In this document: one piece after another, positions 7,957 to 17,036 of the stretch
How positions within the stretch are numbered: position 1 is the stretch's first letter
Layout: each line of letters opens with the position of its first letter
From: Demequina flava
Lineage (GTDB): Bacteria > Actinomycetota > Actinomycetes > Actinomycetales > Demequinaceae
Length of the DNA: 64,000 bases
Direction of reading: 5' to 3'
NCBI RefSeq assembly: GCF_000975035.1
Contig: NZ_BBRA01000001.1
Coordinates: 1,073,184 to 1,137,183 of the forward strand
Position numbers and translations under genes: made by a program
Notes under the pieces: model-generated
What the model was told of the DNA's origin: nothing
The model's database searches: none
Seen by the model: the letters and a program-made list of their open reading frames with translations, nothing else

Positions 7957-8430
7957 TTAGAACGGGGGCTCGTCGGACGCGGGGGCAGTTGCCCACGGGT
8001 CGTTCGAGGAACCGCCTGCCGGCGCACCTCCGCCGAAGCCACCGCCGCCGCCTTGGCCGCCACCTTGACGCTGCGTACGGTTCACCTTTGCGGTGGCGTA
8101 TCGCAGCGAGGGGCCAACCTCGTCGACCTGCAGTTCAACGACTGTGCGCTTTTCACCATTGGACTCAAACGAACGCTGTACGAGGCGGCCGCTCACGATG
8201 ACGCGAGTGCCCTTCGTCAGCGACTCGGCCACATTCTCAGCGGCCTCGCGCCACAGGGAGCAACGCATGAACAGGGTGTCGCCGTCCTTCCACTCGCCGG
8301 ACTGGCGGTCGAAGGTGCGCGGCGTCGAAGCCACCGTGAAGTTGACGACAGCGGCGCCGGACTGGATGAATCGCAGTTCCGGGTCAGCCGTCAGATTGCC
8401 GACAACGGTGATGGGTGTTTCGCCTGCCAT
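7957..8430 (-). CDS. ssb: single-stranded DNA-binding protein
   Basis: This 157-aa SSB protects single-stranded DNA in replication and repair. The OB-fold occupies about residues 1-112, with the typical start [15 protein letters not shown] and the segment [19 protein letters not shown] Gly-rich linker of Gly/Gln runs follows. The acidic tip is DEPPF, the usual protein-interaction tail. It is the second gene of the rpsF operon. Confidence 0.96.
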   Translation of the reverse strand: MAGETPITVVGNLTADPELRFIQSGAAVVNFTVASTPRTFDRQSGEWKDGDTLFMRCSLWREAAENVAESLTKGTRVIVSGRLVQRSFESNGEKRTVVELQVDEVGPSLRYATAKVNRTQRQGGGQGGGGGFGGGAPAGGSSNDPWATAPASDEPPF

Positions 8431-8481
8431 GTGGTTCCCCTAGTTTCGTGTTGAGTATTTGGTTGCAGTCGGGATCAGGTG

Positions 8482-8772
8482 CTACTTAGCGTCGGGACGC
8501 AGCAGCTTGGTGCGAAGAATCGACTCATTGAGACCCAGCTGACGCTCGAGCTCCTTGGCCGTGGCGGACTCAGCGGTGAAGTTCACAACCGCGTAGATTC
8601 CGTCGTTCTTCTTCTTGATCGGGTAAGCCAGACGACGGCGGCCCCAGATGTCGATGTTGTCGACGGTGCCCTTGTCGGTCGTGACCACGTTCAGGTACTT
8701 GTCGAGCGACGGCTGAACCGTACGCTCGTCCACCTCGGGATCGAGGATGACCATCATTTCGTACTGACGCAT
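8482..8772 (-). CDS. rpsF: 30S ribosomal protein S6
   Basis: This 96-aa protein has the S6 fold signature: [16 protein letters not shown] at the start, [17 protein letters not shown] in the middle and a basic end. The ATG at 8772 is chosen because a near-perfect anti-16S match, AAAGGAGGT, lies 8-9 nt upstream. It is the first gene of the rpsF-ssb-rpsR-rplI operon. Bases 8773-8962 are the divergent promoter region shared with the ATP-grasp gene. Confidence 0.95.
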   Translation of the reverse strand: MRQYEMMVILDPEVDERTVQPSLDKYLNVVTTDKGTVDNIDIWGRRRLAYPIKKKNDGIYAVVNFTAESATAKELERQLGLNESILRTKLLRPDAK

Positions 8773-8950
8773 CGAGTAACCCACCTCCTTTGGACTATGA
8801 CGGCCACGGACGTTCCGTGGCAGGAGGGTTGATGCTTGCGCGCATTTCACCCAGGTAGGTGAAGACGAGCGCAGACCAGGATACCCCGCCGGACTGACAC
8901 TGCGCTAGCGGCTGTGAGGAATCTCCCGTAGGCGAACAGCGCACACGATC

Positions 8951-8956
8951 TATGCT
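8951..8956 (+). promoter_or_regulatory. -10 element of a leaderless promoter (TATGCT)
   Basis: TATGCT ends six bases before the GTG at 8963. No Shine-Dalgarno is present, which suggests transcription starting at the start codon. The same TANNNT-six-base spacing precedes the starts at 17529, 21500 and 49676. Confidence 0.55.
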
Positions 8957-8962
8957 GGCCGG

Positions 8963-10261
8963 GTGACTGACGCGCCTGACACTTCCCGCCCTGTGATCGT
9001 CCTCGGCATCGGAGGGGATATTGGCGTCTATGCGTTCCTGCGCGCCGGTCACGAGCGCTACGGCTGGATCCCCAAAGTCATGTCGAAGGTGCGGACGACC
9101 TTCATGAAGCATTCGACGCTCGTGGAGTGGATTCCCGAACCCCGGATGGACGACCCGTCCGCGATCGTCGCCCACCTCAACACCTTCGCGAGCGAGCACC
9201 CAGATCACGATCTCATCCTGTTCACCAACCTTGACTGGACGGTGCGGATGCTCGCGGAGAACCGCGACAAGCTCGACAGCCGCTGGCACATCCCGCTGTG
9301 TGACCTCGACGCCTTTGATCGGGTGTCCTCCAAGACCACCTTCGCGCGCCTATGCGACGACCTCGGCATTCGCACCCCGGTCACGTTGGACGTGGGATTT
9401 ACGGCCGATGCCGTGGCAGCTGGCGCGCTCACGCCGGCCGATGCCGTGGCTGAGATCCAGGCCAGGGGCCTGGAGTATCCACTCATCGGCAAGCCCGCCG
9501 CAAGCGCAGATTGGTTCGAGGTCGACTTCCCGGGCAAGCTCAAGATCCATCACTTTGCCTCTGAGGCCGAGGTTGTTGACGTCCTCGAGCACCTTGCGGA
9601 GCGCAAGTACCCCAGCGAGTTTCTGGTGCAGGAGTTTGTCCCCGGCGACGAGACCCACATGCGTTCCATCACCGCGTACCGCTCCACCAGAGGCGAGGTA
9701 ACGCTCTTGGCCGGCGGACAGGTCCTGCTCGAGGAACACACTCCCGGCACACTCGGCATCCCCGCAGCGATCCTCACCGAGCTCGATCACGACGCGCTCG
9801 ACGAGGCCCGCCGCTTCCTTGACGCCGCCGACTACACGGGCTTTGCCAACTTCGACTACAAAGTCTCCAGCCGCACAGGTGAGCGCGTCTTCTTCGAAAT
9901 GAACCCGCGCATCGGCCGCAACAACTTCTACGTGACCGCAGCCGGAGCCAACGTCGCCGAACCCGTCGCCCACGACCTGCTTGGCCTTCCCAGCTCAGCC
10001 ACGGCATCGGCCGGTCCCACGAGCCCCGAAACCCAGGTGCTGTACTCCGTGGTGCCGTTCCGCTTGCTGAGCCGCTACCTGCTGGATCCCGCGCTCAAGG
10101 CGAAGGTCACAGCGGCCAAGAAGGCTCACGGCCTTGCCCACCCGCTGCGCTACAAGGCGGACCGCTCGCTCAAGCGGCGCCTGTGGGTGCGGGCGCTGGA
10201 TGTGCGACTGGCTCGCAAGTACCGCACGTACTATCCCGAGCCCACCGAGACCGGCTTCTAG
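8963..10261 (+). CDS. ATP-grasp ligase, probable D-amino-acid ligase of the peptidoglycan bridge
   Basis: This 432-aa ATP-grasp protein has an N-terminal Rossmann-like domain (VIVLGIGGDIGVYAF). The ATP-grasp core shows GKP near residue 173, QEFVPGDETHM near 224, and a metal-binding FFEMNPRIGRNN near 310. The basic C-terminal 80 residues are family-specific. The overall plan resembles D-aspartate ligases (Asl) that attach a D-amino acid to the diamino acid of the stem peptide. The next gene is a FemX-type aminoacyl transferase, so together they could build a mixed bridge such as L-Ser plus D-Glu or D-Asp. The substrate is inference; another carboxylate-amine ligase activity is possible. The GTG start is leaderless. 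Confidence 0.75.
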   Translation: MTDAPDTSRPVIVLGIGGDIGVYAFLRAGHERYGWIPKVMSKVRTTFMKHSTLVEWIPEPRMDDPSAIVAHLNTFASEHPDHDLILFTNLDWTVRMLAENRDKLDSRWHIPLCDLDAFDRVSSKTTFARLCDDLGIRTPVTLDVGFTADAVAAGALTPADAVAEIQARGLEYPLIGKPAASADWFEVDFPGKLKIHHFASEAEVVDVLEHLAERKYPSEFLVQEFVPGDETHMRSITAYRSTRGEVTLLAGGQVLLEEHTPGTLGIPAAILTELDHDALDEARRFLDAADYTGFANFDYKVSSRTGERVFFEMNPRIGRNNFYVTAAGANVAEPVAHDLLGLPSSATASAGPTSPETQVLYSVVPFRLLSRYLLDPALKAKVTAAKKAHGLAHPLRYKADRSLKRRLWVRALDVRLARKYRTYYPEPTETGF

Positions 10262-10305
10262 GCGGCCGCGCGGGGAGGCGCCTCGCCGGCCACGGGGAAG
10301 CGGTC

Positions 10306-10311
10306 TACCCT
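10306..10311 (+). promoter_or_regulatory. -10 element upstream of femX-like gene (TACCCT)
   Basis: TACCCT ends seven bases before a GTG at 10319, the geometry of a leaderless start. No Shine-Dalgarno is seen. Confidence 0.4.
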
Positions 10312-10318
10312 CGTGACT

Positions 10319-11353
10319 GTGACAGCCACCCTCCACATCGACGAGATCTCCACCGACGACTTCCTCGCGCTCGCGCGCACTGGCTCCGAGCCCGTGCCCA
10401 TTGAGCAGGGACCCGCCTGGGACCCCTATGACGAGGCCGTCGAGGGCCGCGAGCACTGGCGCCGTCTCGTGATCAAAGCGGGGGCCGATGCTGTGGCAGT
10501 GGTCTCGCTCAGCGCTTACGAGGGGCGCGGCTTCCGTTACCTGTGGGCACGTCACGGTCCGGTCTGGCTGACCGAGCAGACCCCTGAGCGCGAGCGCATG
10601 GTGCGCGCGGCGCTGATTGCGTACCTGCGCAAGGAGGCTCCGTGGGCTGCGTTCGTGCGCTTGCACGCCAAGCACCCCGCAAGCGACCTGCACGAGCTCC
10701 TGCAGACGGTCACCTACGACCACACCGTCATCCTTGACCTCACCAAGTCCGAGGACGACATCCTCGCCAGCTTTTCCAAGCGCGGCCGCTACAAGACGCG
10801 GCGCACGCTCAAGGATGAAGCGATGACGGTCACCGAGGAGTCGAACTGCACGCCGGAGGAGTTCGAGGAGCTGTACGCGATCTATCGCGAGACCGCCGAG
10901 CGCGACGGCTTTGGAATCTTCCCCGCGTCCGTCTACCTCGAGATGCTCGAGAGTTTGGGCGAGCACGTTCGCCTGTGGGTCGCGCGCCGCCACGACACCG
11001 GAGCCGATGGTGACCTGTTGCCCGGTCGCGCCGTGTCCTGGGTGCTGTCCACCGTGTACGACAACGCCGGCTGCGACACCTACGCTGCGGGCAACATGGA
11101 GGCACGCAACACCAACGCCGCCATTCGCCTCAAGTGGGAGATCATCACGGCGCTCAAGGCCGAGGGCATCACGCAGTACGACCTCATGGGCGTGGGTTCC
11201 GACCGTGCTCCCACGCTGATGGGTGTGCGCGAGTTCAAGCAGCAGTTCGGCGAGATTGTGTACGTGGACCCGGCGTGGGACGTGGCGCTCAAGCCGCTGC
11301 GCTATCGCATGCTGGGGTGGGCGCTACGCGCCAAGCGAGCTCTGCGCCGGTAG
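10319..11353 (+). CDS. FemX/FemA-type peptidoglycan bridge aminoacyltransferase
   Basis: The predicted 344-aa protein belongs to the GNAT-like FemABX family, which uses aminoacyl-tRNA to add L-amino acids to lipid II. Family features include the central FSKRGRYKTRRTLK segment (about residue 150), the paired acyltransferase subdomains, and the C-terminal YDLMGVG...GVREFKQQFG motif. There is no coiled-coil arm visible. The start may be GTG 10313 or GTG 10319; the latter fits the -10 spacing. It lies 57 bp after the ATP-grasp ligase, same strand. The last 30 bp overlap the convergent membrane-protein gene ending at 11324. The amino acid transferred (Ser, Gly or Ala) cannot be read from sequence. 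Confidence 0.85.
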   Translation: MTATLHIDEISTDDFLALARTGSEPVPIEQGPAWDPYDEAVEGREHWRRLVIKAGADAVAVVSLSAYEGRGFRYLWARHGPVWLTEQTPERERMVRAALIAYLRKEAPWAAFVRLHAKHPASDLHELLQTVTYDHTVILDLTKSEDDILASFSKRGRYKTRRTLKDEAMTVTEESNCTPEEFEELYAIYRETAERDGFGIFPASVYLEMLESLGEHVRLWVARRHDTGADGDLLPGRAVSWVLSTVYDNAGCDTYAAGNMEARNTNAAIRLKWEIITALKAEGITQYDLMGVGSDRAPTLMGVREFKQQFGEIVYVDPAWDVALKPLRYRMLGWALRAKRALRR

Positions 11354-11824
11354 CGGCCGCCGGCTCACCGCGAGGGCGGTGAGCCAGATGAGTGCGACGA
11401 TCGCAGTCGCCCAATGGGTCATGTAGAGCGGGGAGTCGATCACGCTGGGGGTCGGCCCCGCCTCGTCTCGCAACCCGGCCATCGTCAGCGCGATCCACAC
11501 TGCGCTACATCCAAGGATCACGGCGCGCCACATGGCACCGACGGAATCGCGGTCGCGCCTCCAGCCCCACACCACGGCCGCTGTTGCCGCGACCCAGGCG
11601 AGGATCATCGCTCCGGTGGCCACGGCATCGGCCGTTGGCGAGGAAACCTCAAACCGCAAGGTCGCTAGGGGTGCGTACGGCGCGTACGGCGCGTAAACGA
11701 TTGGCGCCAACGCCACTGCGCTGACCACCCACGCCACGACCCCCATGCGGCGCCTCGTGCGATGGACGGCACTCACTGCGAGTGCCGCCATCACGACGAT
11801 GGCGCTCAGGGCCGCGACGCTCAC
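11324..11824 (-). CDS. polytopic membrane protein, unknown function
   Basis: This 166-aa protein has four or five hydrophobic helices: near residues 3-20, 28-46, 65-85, 100-118 and 137-153. Short basic loops separate them. It contains a small APYAPYAPL repeat. It starts 9 bp after the stop of the PBP gene, so it is very probably the second gene of that operon. Its end overlaps femX by 30 bp on the opposite strand. I do not recognise a named family. Confidence 0.65.
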   Translation of the reverse strand: MSVAALSAIVVMAALAVSAVHRTRRRMGVVAWVVSAVALAPIVYAPYAPYAPLATLRFEVSSPTADAVATGAMILAWVAATAAVVWGWRRDRDSVGAMWRAVILGCSAVWIALTMAGLRDEAGPTPSVIDSPLYMTHWATAIVALIWLTALAVSRRPLPAQSSLGA

Positions 11825-11833
11825 GGGCAGGCC

Positions 11834-14227
11834 CTACGGCGCCGCGCTCGCCGAGGGGGCTGGTGACGGGTTGGCGCCGGCGTTGTTGCCTCCGCCACCG
11901 CCACCGGAGTTGCCGCTATCGACGCTGGGGGACGGAGAGGGTTGCGGTGGGTCCGGGGTGTCGGTCGGAACCGGGTCCGGGGTGTCCGTCGGGACGGGGT
12001 CCGGCTCAGGCGGCTCCGTTGTTTCCGTCTCGGTCGGCGTGGGCGTCGGAGTCGGGGACGGAGTCACCGAGGGGCTCGGCGAAGTGGTCGGTGAGTGAGT
12101 GACGGCCGTTCCTACGTTTGCGCGGTCCGGGAATTCCTCGACCGGGTAGTCCTCGAGGATGTCTTCCATCATCCAGGTCCAGATCGACGCTGGGACGCTT
12201 CCACCGGTGATCTCGCTGTAGCCACCGAAGGGTGTGATCTGCTCCGTGGAGCCGTCCTCACCCACCTGGTACATATTCACCGCGCCCACAATCTGCGGGG
12301 CGAAGGCGACGAACCATGCGGAGCGGTTGTCGTTCGAGGTTCCGGTCTTGCCGGCCAGTGGACGACCGAGCTCCCGGGCCGTGATGCCGGAACCACCCTG
12401 AACGACCTGCTGCATCGCGTAGGTGGTGTCTGCCATCACGTCCTCTTCGAAGACCCGCTCTGGCTCAGGCTCGCGCTCATAGGCGACCTCGCCCTCGCGG
12501 TCCGTCAAGGACGCGACCAAGTAGGGCTCGGTACTGAGGCCGCCGGTAGCGAATGTCGCGTAGGCCGATGCCATGTCGATGGCGTGCGGCGATGCGGTTC
12601 CGAGGACGTTCGACGCGTTGGCCTCGAGGCCCAGGGTGTCCTCGGGAAGTCCGGCGCGGATCGCGGTATCCATGACAACCTCGGGGCCGATGTCCTGCGA
12701 GAGGCCCACATAGGCGGTGTTGATCGAGTCCTGAGTCGCCTGCACGAGGTCGACCCAGCCGTAGCTCACGCCACCGAAGTTGCGGACCGGGTCGTCGAAC
12801 CCTGGGAATTCCATCTCGTTGTCGCCCAGGTACTGCGAGCTGAGTGCGATTCCGCGCTCGAGCCCGCCGACCAGGGCGAACGGCTTGAACGTCGACCCCG
12901 CCTGGGCGACGTCCTGCGTGACGGCGTTGCGCTGGCGCTCGAGGTAGTCCGAGCCGCCGTACAACGAGGTGATGGCGCCGGTGTCGGCTTCCACGGTGAC
13001 AACTCCCACCTGGAGGTTGTCGGCGTGGTCGTCGGGCATTTCACCCACGGCATCCTCCGCCGCCTGCTGGTGGTCCGGGTTGATCGTGGTGATGATCGAG
13101 TAGCCCTGGGACTCCACTTCGTCACGGCCGATGCCCGTGTCGGCTTCAACCTCATCCAGCGCGGCCTGGAGGATGTAGCCCTGGGTGCCGCCGAAGGTGT
13201 CCTCGTTCGAGGGGTCGATGGGCTCAGGGAATTCCGTGATGTCGTCGCGCTCGGATTGCGTGAGGTATTCCGTGTCGACCATGCCGGAGAGCACGTAGTT
13301 CCAACGCTCTTCTGCCTTGTCGTGGTCCACGGCCGGGTCCCACGCGCTGGGCGCGGGAACGATGCCGGCGAGCATGGCGGCCTCTTCGATCGTGAGGTCA
13401 GCGGCGTGCTTGTCGTAGAACTCGCGGGAAGCGGCGTCAATGCCGTAGGCACCGCGGCCCAGGTAGATCGTGTTCATGTAGTTCTCAAGGACCTCGTCCT
13501 TGGACTGCTGGGAATCGATCTTGAGCGCGAGGAGCGTCTCCTTGATCTTGCCCGGGATCGACGTCGTGGTCTCGCCCACGTAGTAGCGCTCTACGTACTG
13601 CTGCGTGATTGACGAGCCACCGCGCGGGTTGTCATTCACCACGGTGTCCCACAGCGCGGACAGCATTCCGGGGATGTTGATGCCGGAGTTCGTGTAGAAG
13701 GTGCGGTCCTCGGCGGCCACGAAGGCCTGCGGCACGTAGTCCGGGAGATCCTCGATGGCGACCGATTCGCGGTCGGCGACGCCCAGGCGCGCCATCTCTG
13801 TCTCACCATCCGCGTAGTAGAAGACGGACGCTTCCGCCTGCGCGAAGTCATCGGGCTCAGGGATTTCGAGGCGCGCGTACACGATGATCAGCGCAACGAT
13901 GCCGACAATCGTGACCGCAAGGATCGCGATGAGGAGCCACAGAAGGATGCGCTTGATCCAGCCCTTCCAGCCCAGCGGACCCTTCTCGTCATCCGAGCCG
14001 CCCGCACCGCCGTCGCCGCCCTTGCCGCCACCTGAGGCCGCCGGCTTGCCGGCTCCGGCACCGCCAGACTTGGTGGTGGCTTGCACGCCAGTGGCGCCCC
14101 ATGGAGGCAGGCCGTTGGCCGGCTTGCCGTTTGAGGTGCGCTGCACCCCTGTGGTCGCGCGCTTCGGCTGCGCGCCGGTAGGCACGCGCGTCGAGGTGCG
14201 CTTCGGTGTGTTCGGACTGTCGGTCAC
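11834..14227 (-). CDS. class A penicillin-binding protein (transglycosylase/transpeptidase)
   Basis: This bifunctional enzyme polymerises glycan strands from lipid II and cross-links stem peptides. From the GTG at 14227 it is 797 aa. It has a long disordered cytoplasmic N-terminus (about 1-90), one transmembrane helix (about 93-117) and a GT51 domain with EDRTFY, GGSSITQQYV and LENYMNTIYLGRGAYG. The transpeptidase domain has the SxxK motif STFK, SxN as SIN, and KTGTS. The tail is rich in Pro, Thr and Ser and ends in a Gly/Asn/Ala run, probably spanning the wall. An ATG at 14266 would add 13 residues but has no ribosome site. The downstream membrane-protein gene is 9 bp away. Confidence 0.95.
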   Translation of the reverse strand: MTDSPNTPKRTSTRVPTGAQPKRATTGVQRTSNGKPANGLPPWGATGVQATTKSGGAGAGKPAASGGGKGGDGGAGGSDDEKGPLGWKGWIKRILLWLLIAILAVTIVGIVALIIVYARLEIPEPDDFAQAEASVFYYADGETEMARLGVADRESVAIEDLPDYVPQAFVAAEDRTFYTNSGINIPGMLSALWDTVVNDNPRGGSSITQQYVERYYVGETTTSIPGKIKETLLALKIDSQQSKDEVLENYMNTIYLGRGAYGIDAASREFYDKHAADLTIEEAAMLAGIVPAPSAWDPAVDHDKAEERWNYVLSGMVDTEYLTQSERDDITEFPEPIDPSNEDTFGGTQGYILQAALDEVEADTGIGRDEVESQGYSIITTINPDHQQAAEDAVGEMPDDHADNLQVGVVTVEADTGAITSLYGGSDYLERQRNAVTQDVAQAGSTFKPFALVGGLERGIALSSQYLGDNEMEFPGFDDPVRNFGGVSYGWVDLVQATQDSINTAYVGLSQDIGPEVVMDTAIRAGLPEDTLGLEANASNVLGTASPHAIDMASAYATFATGGLSTEPYLVASLTDREGEVAYEREPEPERVFEEDVMADTTYAMQQVVQGGSGITARELGRPLAGKTGTSNDNRSAWFVAFAPQIVGAVNMYQVGEDGSTEQITPFGGYSEITGGSVPASIWTWMMEDILEDYPVEEFPDRANVGTAVTHSPTTSPSPSVTPSPTPTPTPTETETTEPPEPDPVPTDTPDPVPTDTPDPPQPSPSPSVDSGNSGGGGGGNNAGANPSPAPSASAAP

Positions 14228-14381
14228 AGTGTCAACCCTAAGAAATCGGTGTCGCGGATACGGCATCTGCGGTGCCGTGTCTGGTTCACACGGACTCCCG
14301 CCATGCCTGACCTAACGCGCGAGCAGGCGGAAATGTCGCCAAGACACCACATTCACTCAGTATAGGGACGCGTTTACTCGA

Positions 14382-14398
14382 TGTATCGCGCCGATACA
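14382..14398. promoter_or_regulatory. probable PadR operator
   Basis: A perfect 7-bp inverted repeat, TGTATCG-CGC-CGATACA, lies 72 bp upstream of the PadR gene. PadR family operators are typically of the TGTAT...ATACA kind. It probably autoregulates the padR-ino1 unit. Confidence 0.65.
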
Positions 14399-14470
14399 AC
14401 GAACTGCTATGGTGGGAAGCCCGTCTCCACTGAGAGGCGAACTCGCGCGTGCACGGACCCAGGAGGGCTC

Positions 14471-15064
14471 ATGGCTAAGACCGACGTCTTGTCATTGGCG
14501 ATCCTTGGCATGCTCGCTGAGCAGCCCCTGCACGGGTACCAAATTCGCAAGCGACTGGCCAGCGAGCTGGGTCCGTTCCGCGCACTGAGCTACGGCTCCT
14601 TGTACCCGTGCCTCAAGCGCATGCTCACTGCGGACCTCATCGCGGCCGACGAGGCTGAGGGTGAGGCAGTCCGCGCCGGAAGCTCAAAGCGCTCGCGCAT
14701 CGCCTACCGCCTCACCGAGTCTGGCCACCAGCGCCTGGCGGACGAGCTCGCATCGTCCACCGCCTCCGCGTGGGACGACGAGGCGTTTGATGTCCGCTTT
14801 TCGCTCTTCGGCAAGACGGATTCCGCCACGCGGTTGCGCATCCTCGAAGGACGCCGCACCCGCCTCGCAGAGCGCCTCGAACAAGTCGGAGAGGGTCTGG
14901 CACGCCAGCGCGATCGCCACGATGCCTATACCGCCGAGCTCCAACGCCACGGCCTCGAACGCGTTGAGCGCGAGGTCGAGTGGCTCGACAAACTCATTGA
15001 AAACGAACGGTCCGCACCCCGCGGAACCGGCAACCACACCGCTTCCGCGGGAGACAACAACTAA
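14471..15064 (+). CDS. PadR family transcriptional regulator
   Basis: This 197-aa protein has an N-terminal winged helix with the PadR signature LAILGMLAEQPLHGYQIRKRL and LSYGSLYPCLKRM. A C-terminal helical dimerisation domain (about residues 95-180) with coiled-coil character follows. The ATG at 14471 is preceded by AGGAGGG. It ends 9 bp before ino1, so the two form an operon. The regulator probably controls inositol phosphate synthesis through the TGTATCG palindrome upstream. The pairing of PadR with ino1 is common in actinobacteria; the ligand is unknown. Confidence 0.9.
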   Translation: MAKTDVLSLAILGMLAEQPLHGYQIRKRLASELGPFRALSYGSLYPCLKRMLTADLIAADEAEGEAVRAGSSKRSRIAYRLTESGHQRLADELASSTASAWDDEAFDVRFSLFGKTDSATRLRILEGRRTRLAERLEQVGEGLARQRDRHDAYTAELQRHGLERVEREVEWLDKLIENERSAPRGTGNHTASAGDNN

Positions 15065-15073
15065 GGAGAAATC

Positions 15074-16165
15074 ATGGCTTCACTTCGCGTTGCCATTGTT
15101 GGCGTAGGAAACTGCGCCACGTCGCTCATTCAGGGCGTGGAGTTCTACAAGAACACTCCGGCCGACGAGACCGTGCCGGGACTCATGCACGTCCAGTTCG
15201 GCGACTACCACATCTCGGACATCGAGTTCGTGGCAGCGTTCGACGTCGACTCGCTCAAGGTCGGCAAGGAACTCGTCGAGGCCACCGAGGCTTCCGAGAA
15301 CAACACCATCAAGATCTGCGATGTCCCCAAGACGGACATCCAGGTGCAGCGCGGCGTGACGCTTGACGGTCTGGGCAAGTACTACAGGGAGACCATCGTC
15401 GAATCCGACGAGACCCCCGCAGACATCGTGCAGGTCCTCAAGGACACCGAGGCCGACGTCCTGGTCTGCTACCTCCCCGTGGGCTCCGAAGAGGCCGCCA
15501 AGTACTACGCGCAGGCAGCCATCGACGCGGGCGTCGCATTCGTGAACGCCCTGCCCGTCTTCATCGCTTCCGACCCCGTCTGGGCCAAGAAGTTCGAGGA
15601 CGCAGGCCTCCCCATCGTCGGTGACGACATCAAGTCGCAGGTCGGCGCGACGATCACGCACCGCGTCATGGCCAAGCTGTTCGAGCAGCGCGGCGTGGTC
15701 CTGGACCGCACCTACCAGCTCAACGTCGGCGGCAACATGGACTTCAAGAACATGCTTGAGCGCGAGCGTCTCGAGTCCAAGAAGATCTCCAAGACCCAGG
15801 CTGTCACCTCCAACCTTGAAGGCCCCCTCAAGGGCATCAAGGATGGCCGCGACGTGCACATCGGCCCGTCCGACTACGTCGCATGGCTCGACGACCGCAA
15901 GTGGGCCTACGTCCGCCTCGAAGGTCGCGCGTTCGGCGAGGTTCCCCTGAACCTGGAGTACAAGCTCGAGGTGTGGGACTCACCCAACTCGGCCGGCATC
16001 ATCATCGACGCCATCCGTGCCGCAAAGATCGCCAAGGACCGCGGCGTCGGTGGCCCGATCCTGTCGGCGTCGACCTACTTCATGAAGTCCCCGCCTGTCC
16101 AGATGGAGGACACACAGGGTCGCGCACAGCTCGAGGCGTTCATCGCCGGCGAGCTGGAGCGCTAA
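15074..16165 (+). CDS. ino1: myo-inositol-1-phosphate synthase
   Basis: This enzyme converts glucose 6-phosphate to inositol 1-phosphate using NAD, the first step to phosphatidylinositol, mannosides and mycothiol. It is 363 aa, the short actinobacterial type. Visible motifs are the NAD-binding start [16 protein letters not shown], the segment [14 protein letters not shown], the conserved [11 protein letters not shown] and the C-terminal region with [24 protein letters not shown] lies upstream of the ATG. It is the second gene of the PadR operon and is followed by a strong terminator. Confidence 0.95.
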   Translation: MASLRVAIVGVGNCATSLIQGVEFYKNTPADETVPGLMHVQFGDYHISDIEFVAAFDVDSLKVGKELVEATEASENNTIKICDVPKTDIQVQRGVTLDGLGKYYRETIVESDETPADIVQVLKDTEADVLVCYLPVGSEEAAKYYAQAAIDAGVAFVNALPVFIASDPVWAKKFEDAGLPIVGDDIKSQVGATITHRVMAKLFEQRGVVLDRTYQLNVGGNMDFKNMLERERLESKKISKTQAVTSNLEGPLKGIKDGRDVHIGPSDYVAWLDDRKWAYVRLEGRAFGEVPLNLEYKLEVWDSPNSAGIIIDAIRAAKIAKDRGVGGPILSASTYFMKSPPVQMEDTQGRAQLEAFIAGELER

Positions 16166-16186
16166 GTCCCCGGAGCGCTCAGCGCA

Positions 16187-16228
16187 ACAAAGCCCGGGCC
16201 GCCGGTGTGGTGGCGGCCCGGGCTTTGT
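16187..16228 (+). terminator. ino1 terminator
   Basis: A 17-bp perfect stem (ACAAAGCCCGGGCCGCC and its complement) with an 8-nt loop starts 21 bp after the ino1 stop. Confidence 0.9.
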
Positions 16229-16282
16229 CATGCCTGCACCAAGAGGGCCGATGCTGGCTCAAGTTGAGGCGTGGGGCGCGGC

Positions 16283-16954
16283 TTAGACCTCGGCAGCAGC
16301 TTGCAGACCCCGCAGGACGGGTGTGCTTCCTTCGACTAGCTCCCACTGCTTGCCGACCGTGAAGTCCTGGTCGAGGCAATCTGCGACGACATGCGCAACG
16401 TCCGCGCGCGACACCGTCGAGCGATCCACCTCGGGGGCGAGGGTGACGAGCCCCGTGGGCGCATCGTCAGTCAAGCCGCCGGGACGGATGATGGTCCAGT
16501 CAAGGTCCGAGTCGCGCAGTGCGGAATCGGCGTCGCGCTTGGCGTCGACGTAGGCCTTCCATACGGGCTCGACGTCATCGGGCACCGGATTGTCCACGCC
16601 GATCGCGGAGATCTGGACAAACCGCTTCACGCCGGCGGCCTTGGCGCCAGCGATGGACTTGAGCGATCCTTCGAGATCAACGCTGCGCTTGCGGTCGATG
16701 TCGCCGTCGGGGCCACCGCCAGCGGCGAACACCACGGCGTCACAGTCGGTGAAGGCCTTGGCGAAGTCCTCTTCGGTGGATTTTTCGATATCGAGCCGGA
16801 TGGGCACGGTACCCATACCCGCGAGGGTGATGAGTTGGTCTTCCTTGCGCGCAAGCGGCACCACGGTGCGGTCGCGTCCCACAAGGATCGGGATGAGCTG
16901 TTGGGCGATCTTTCCGTGGCCGCCAACAATGGCAATGCGCTGAGGTGTGGTCAT
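16283..16954 (-). CDS. NAD(P)-binding SDR-like protein
   Basis: This 223-aa atypical short-chain-dehydrogenase/NmrA-like protein has an N-terminal dinucleotide-binding motif (VGGHGKIAQQL). A central FVQISAIGVD and a WTIIRPGGLTDD segment are typical of the YwnB/NAD(P)H-binding group. These proteins often act as reductases or redox sensors; the substrate cannot be told. It stands alone, convergent with ino1, with one copy of the GGCCGATGCT word in the gap at 16246. Confidence 0.82.
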   Translation of the reverse strand: MTTPQRIAIVGGHGKIAQQLIPILVGRDRTVVPLARKEDQLITLAGMGTVPIRLDIEKSTEEDFAKAFTDCDAVVFAAGGGPDGDIDRKRSVDLEGSLKSIAGAKAAGVKRFVQISAIGVDNPVPDDVEPVWKAYVDAKRDADSALRDSDLDWTIIRPGGLTDDAPTGLVTLAPEVDRSTVSRADVAHVVADCLDQDFTVGKQWELVEGSTPVLRGLQAAAEV

Positions 16955-17036
16955 CTCTCCACACTGTCAAGGATTCGCCGCGAGCGCACACCCGTTCACG
17001 GAGCGTGAACTTCCCTGGCCCGCGGGAATACGGGTC

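Noticed and set aside
12095..13612. 505-codon open frame antisense to the PBP gene
   Set aside because: Shadow of the class A PBP; low-complexity Val/Arg/Gly/His composition and no ribosome site.
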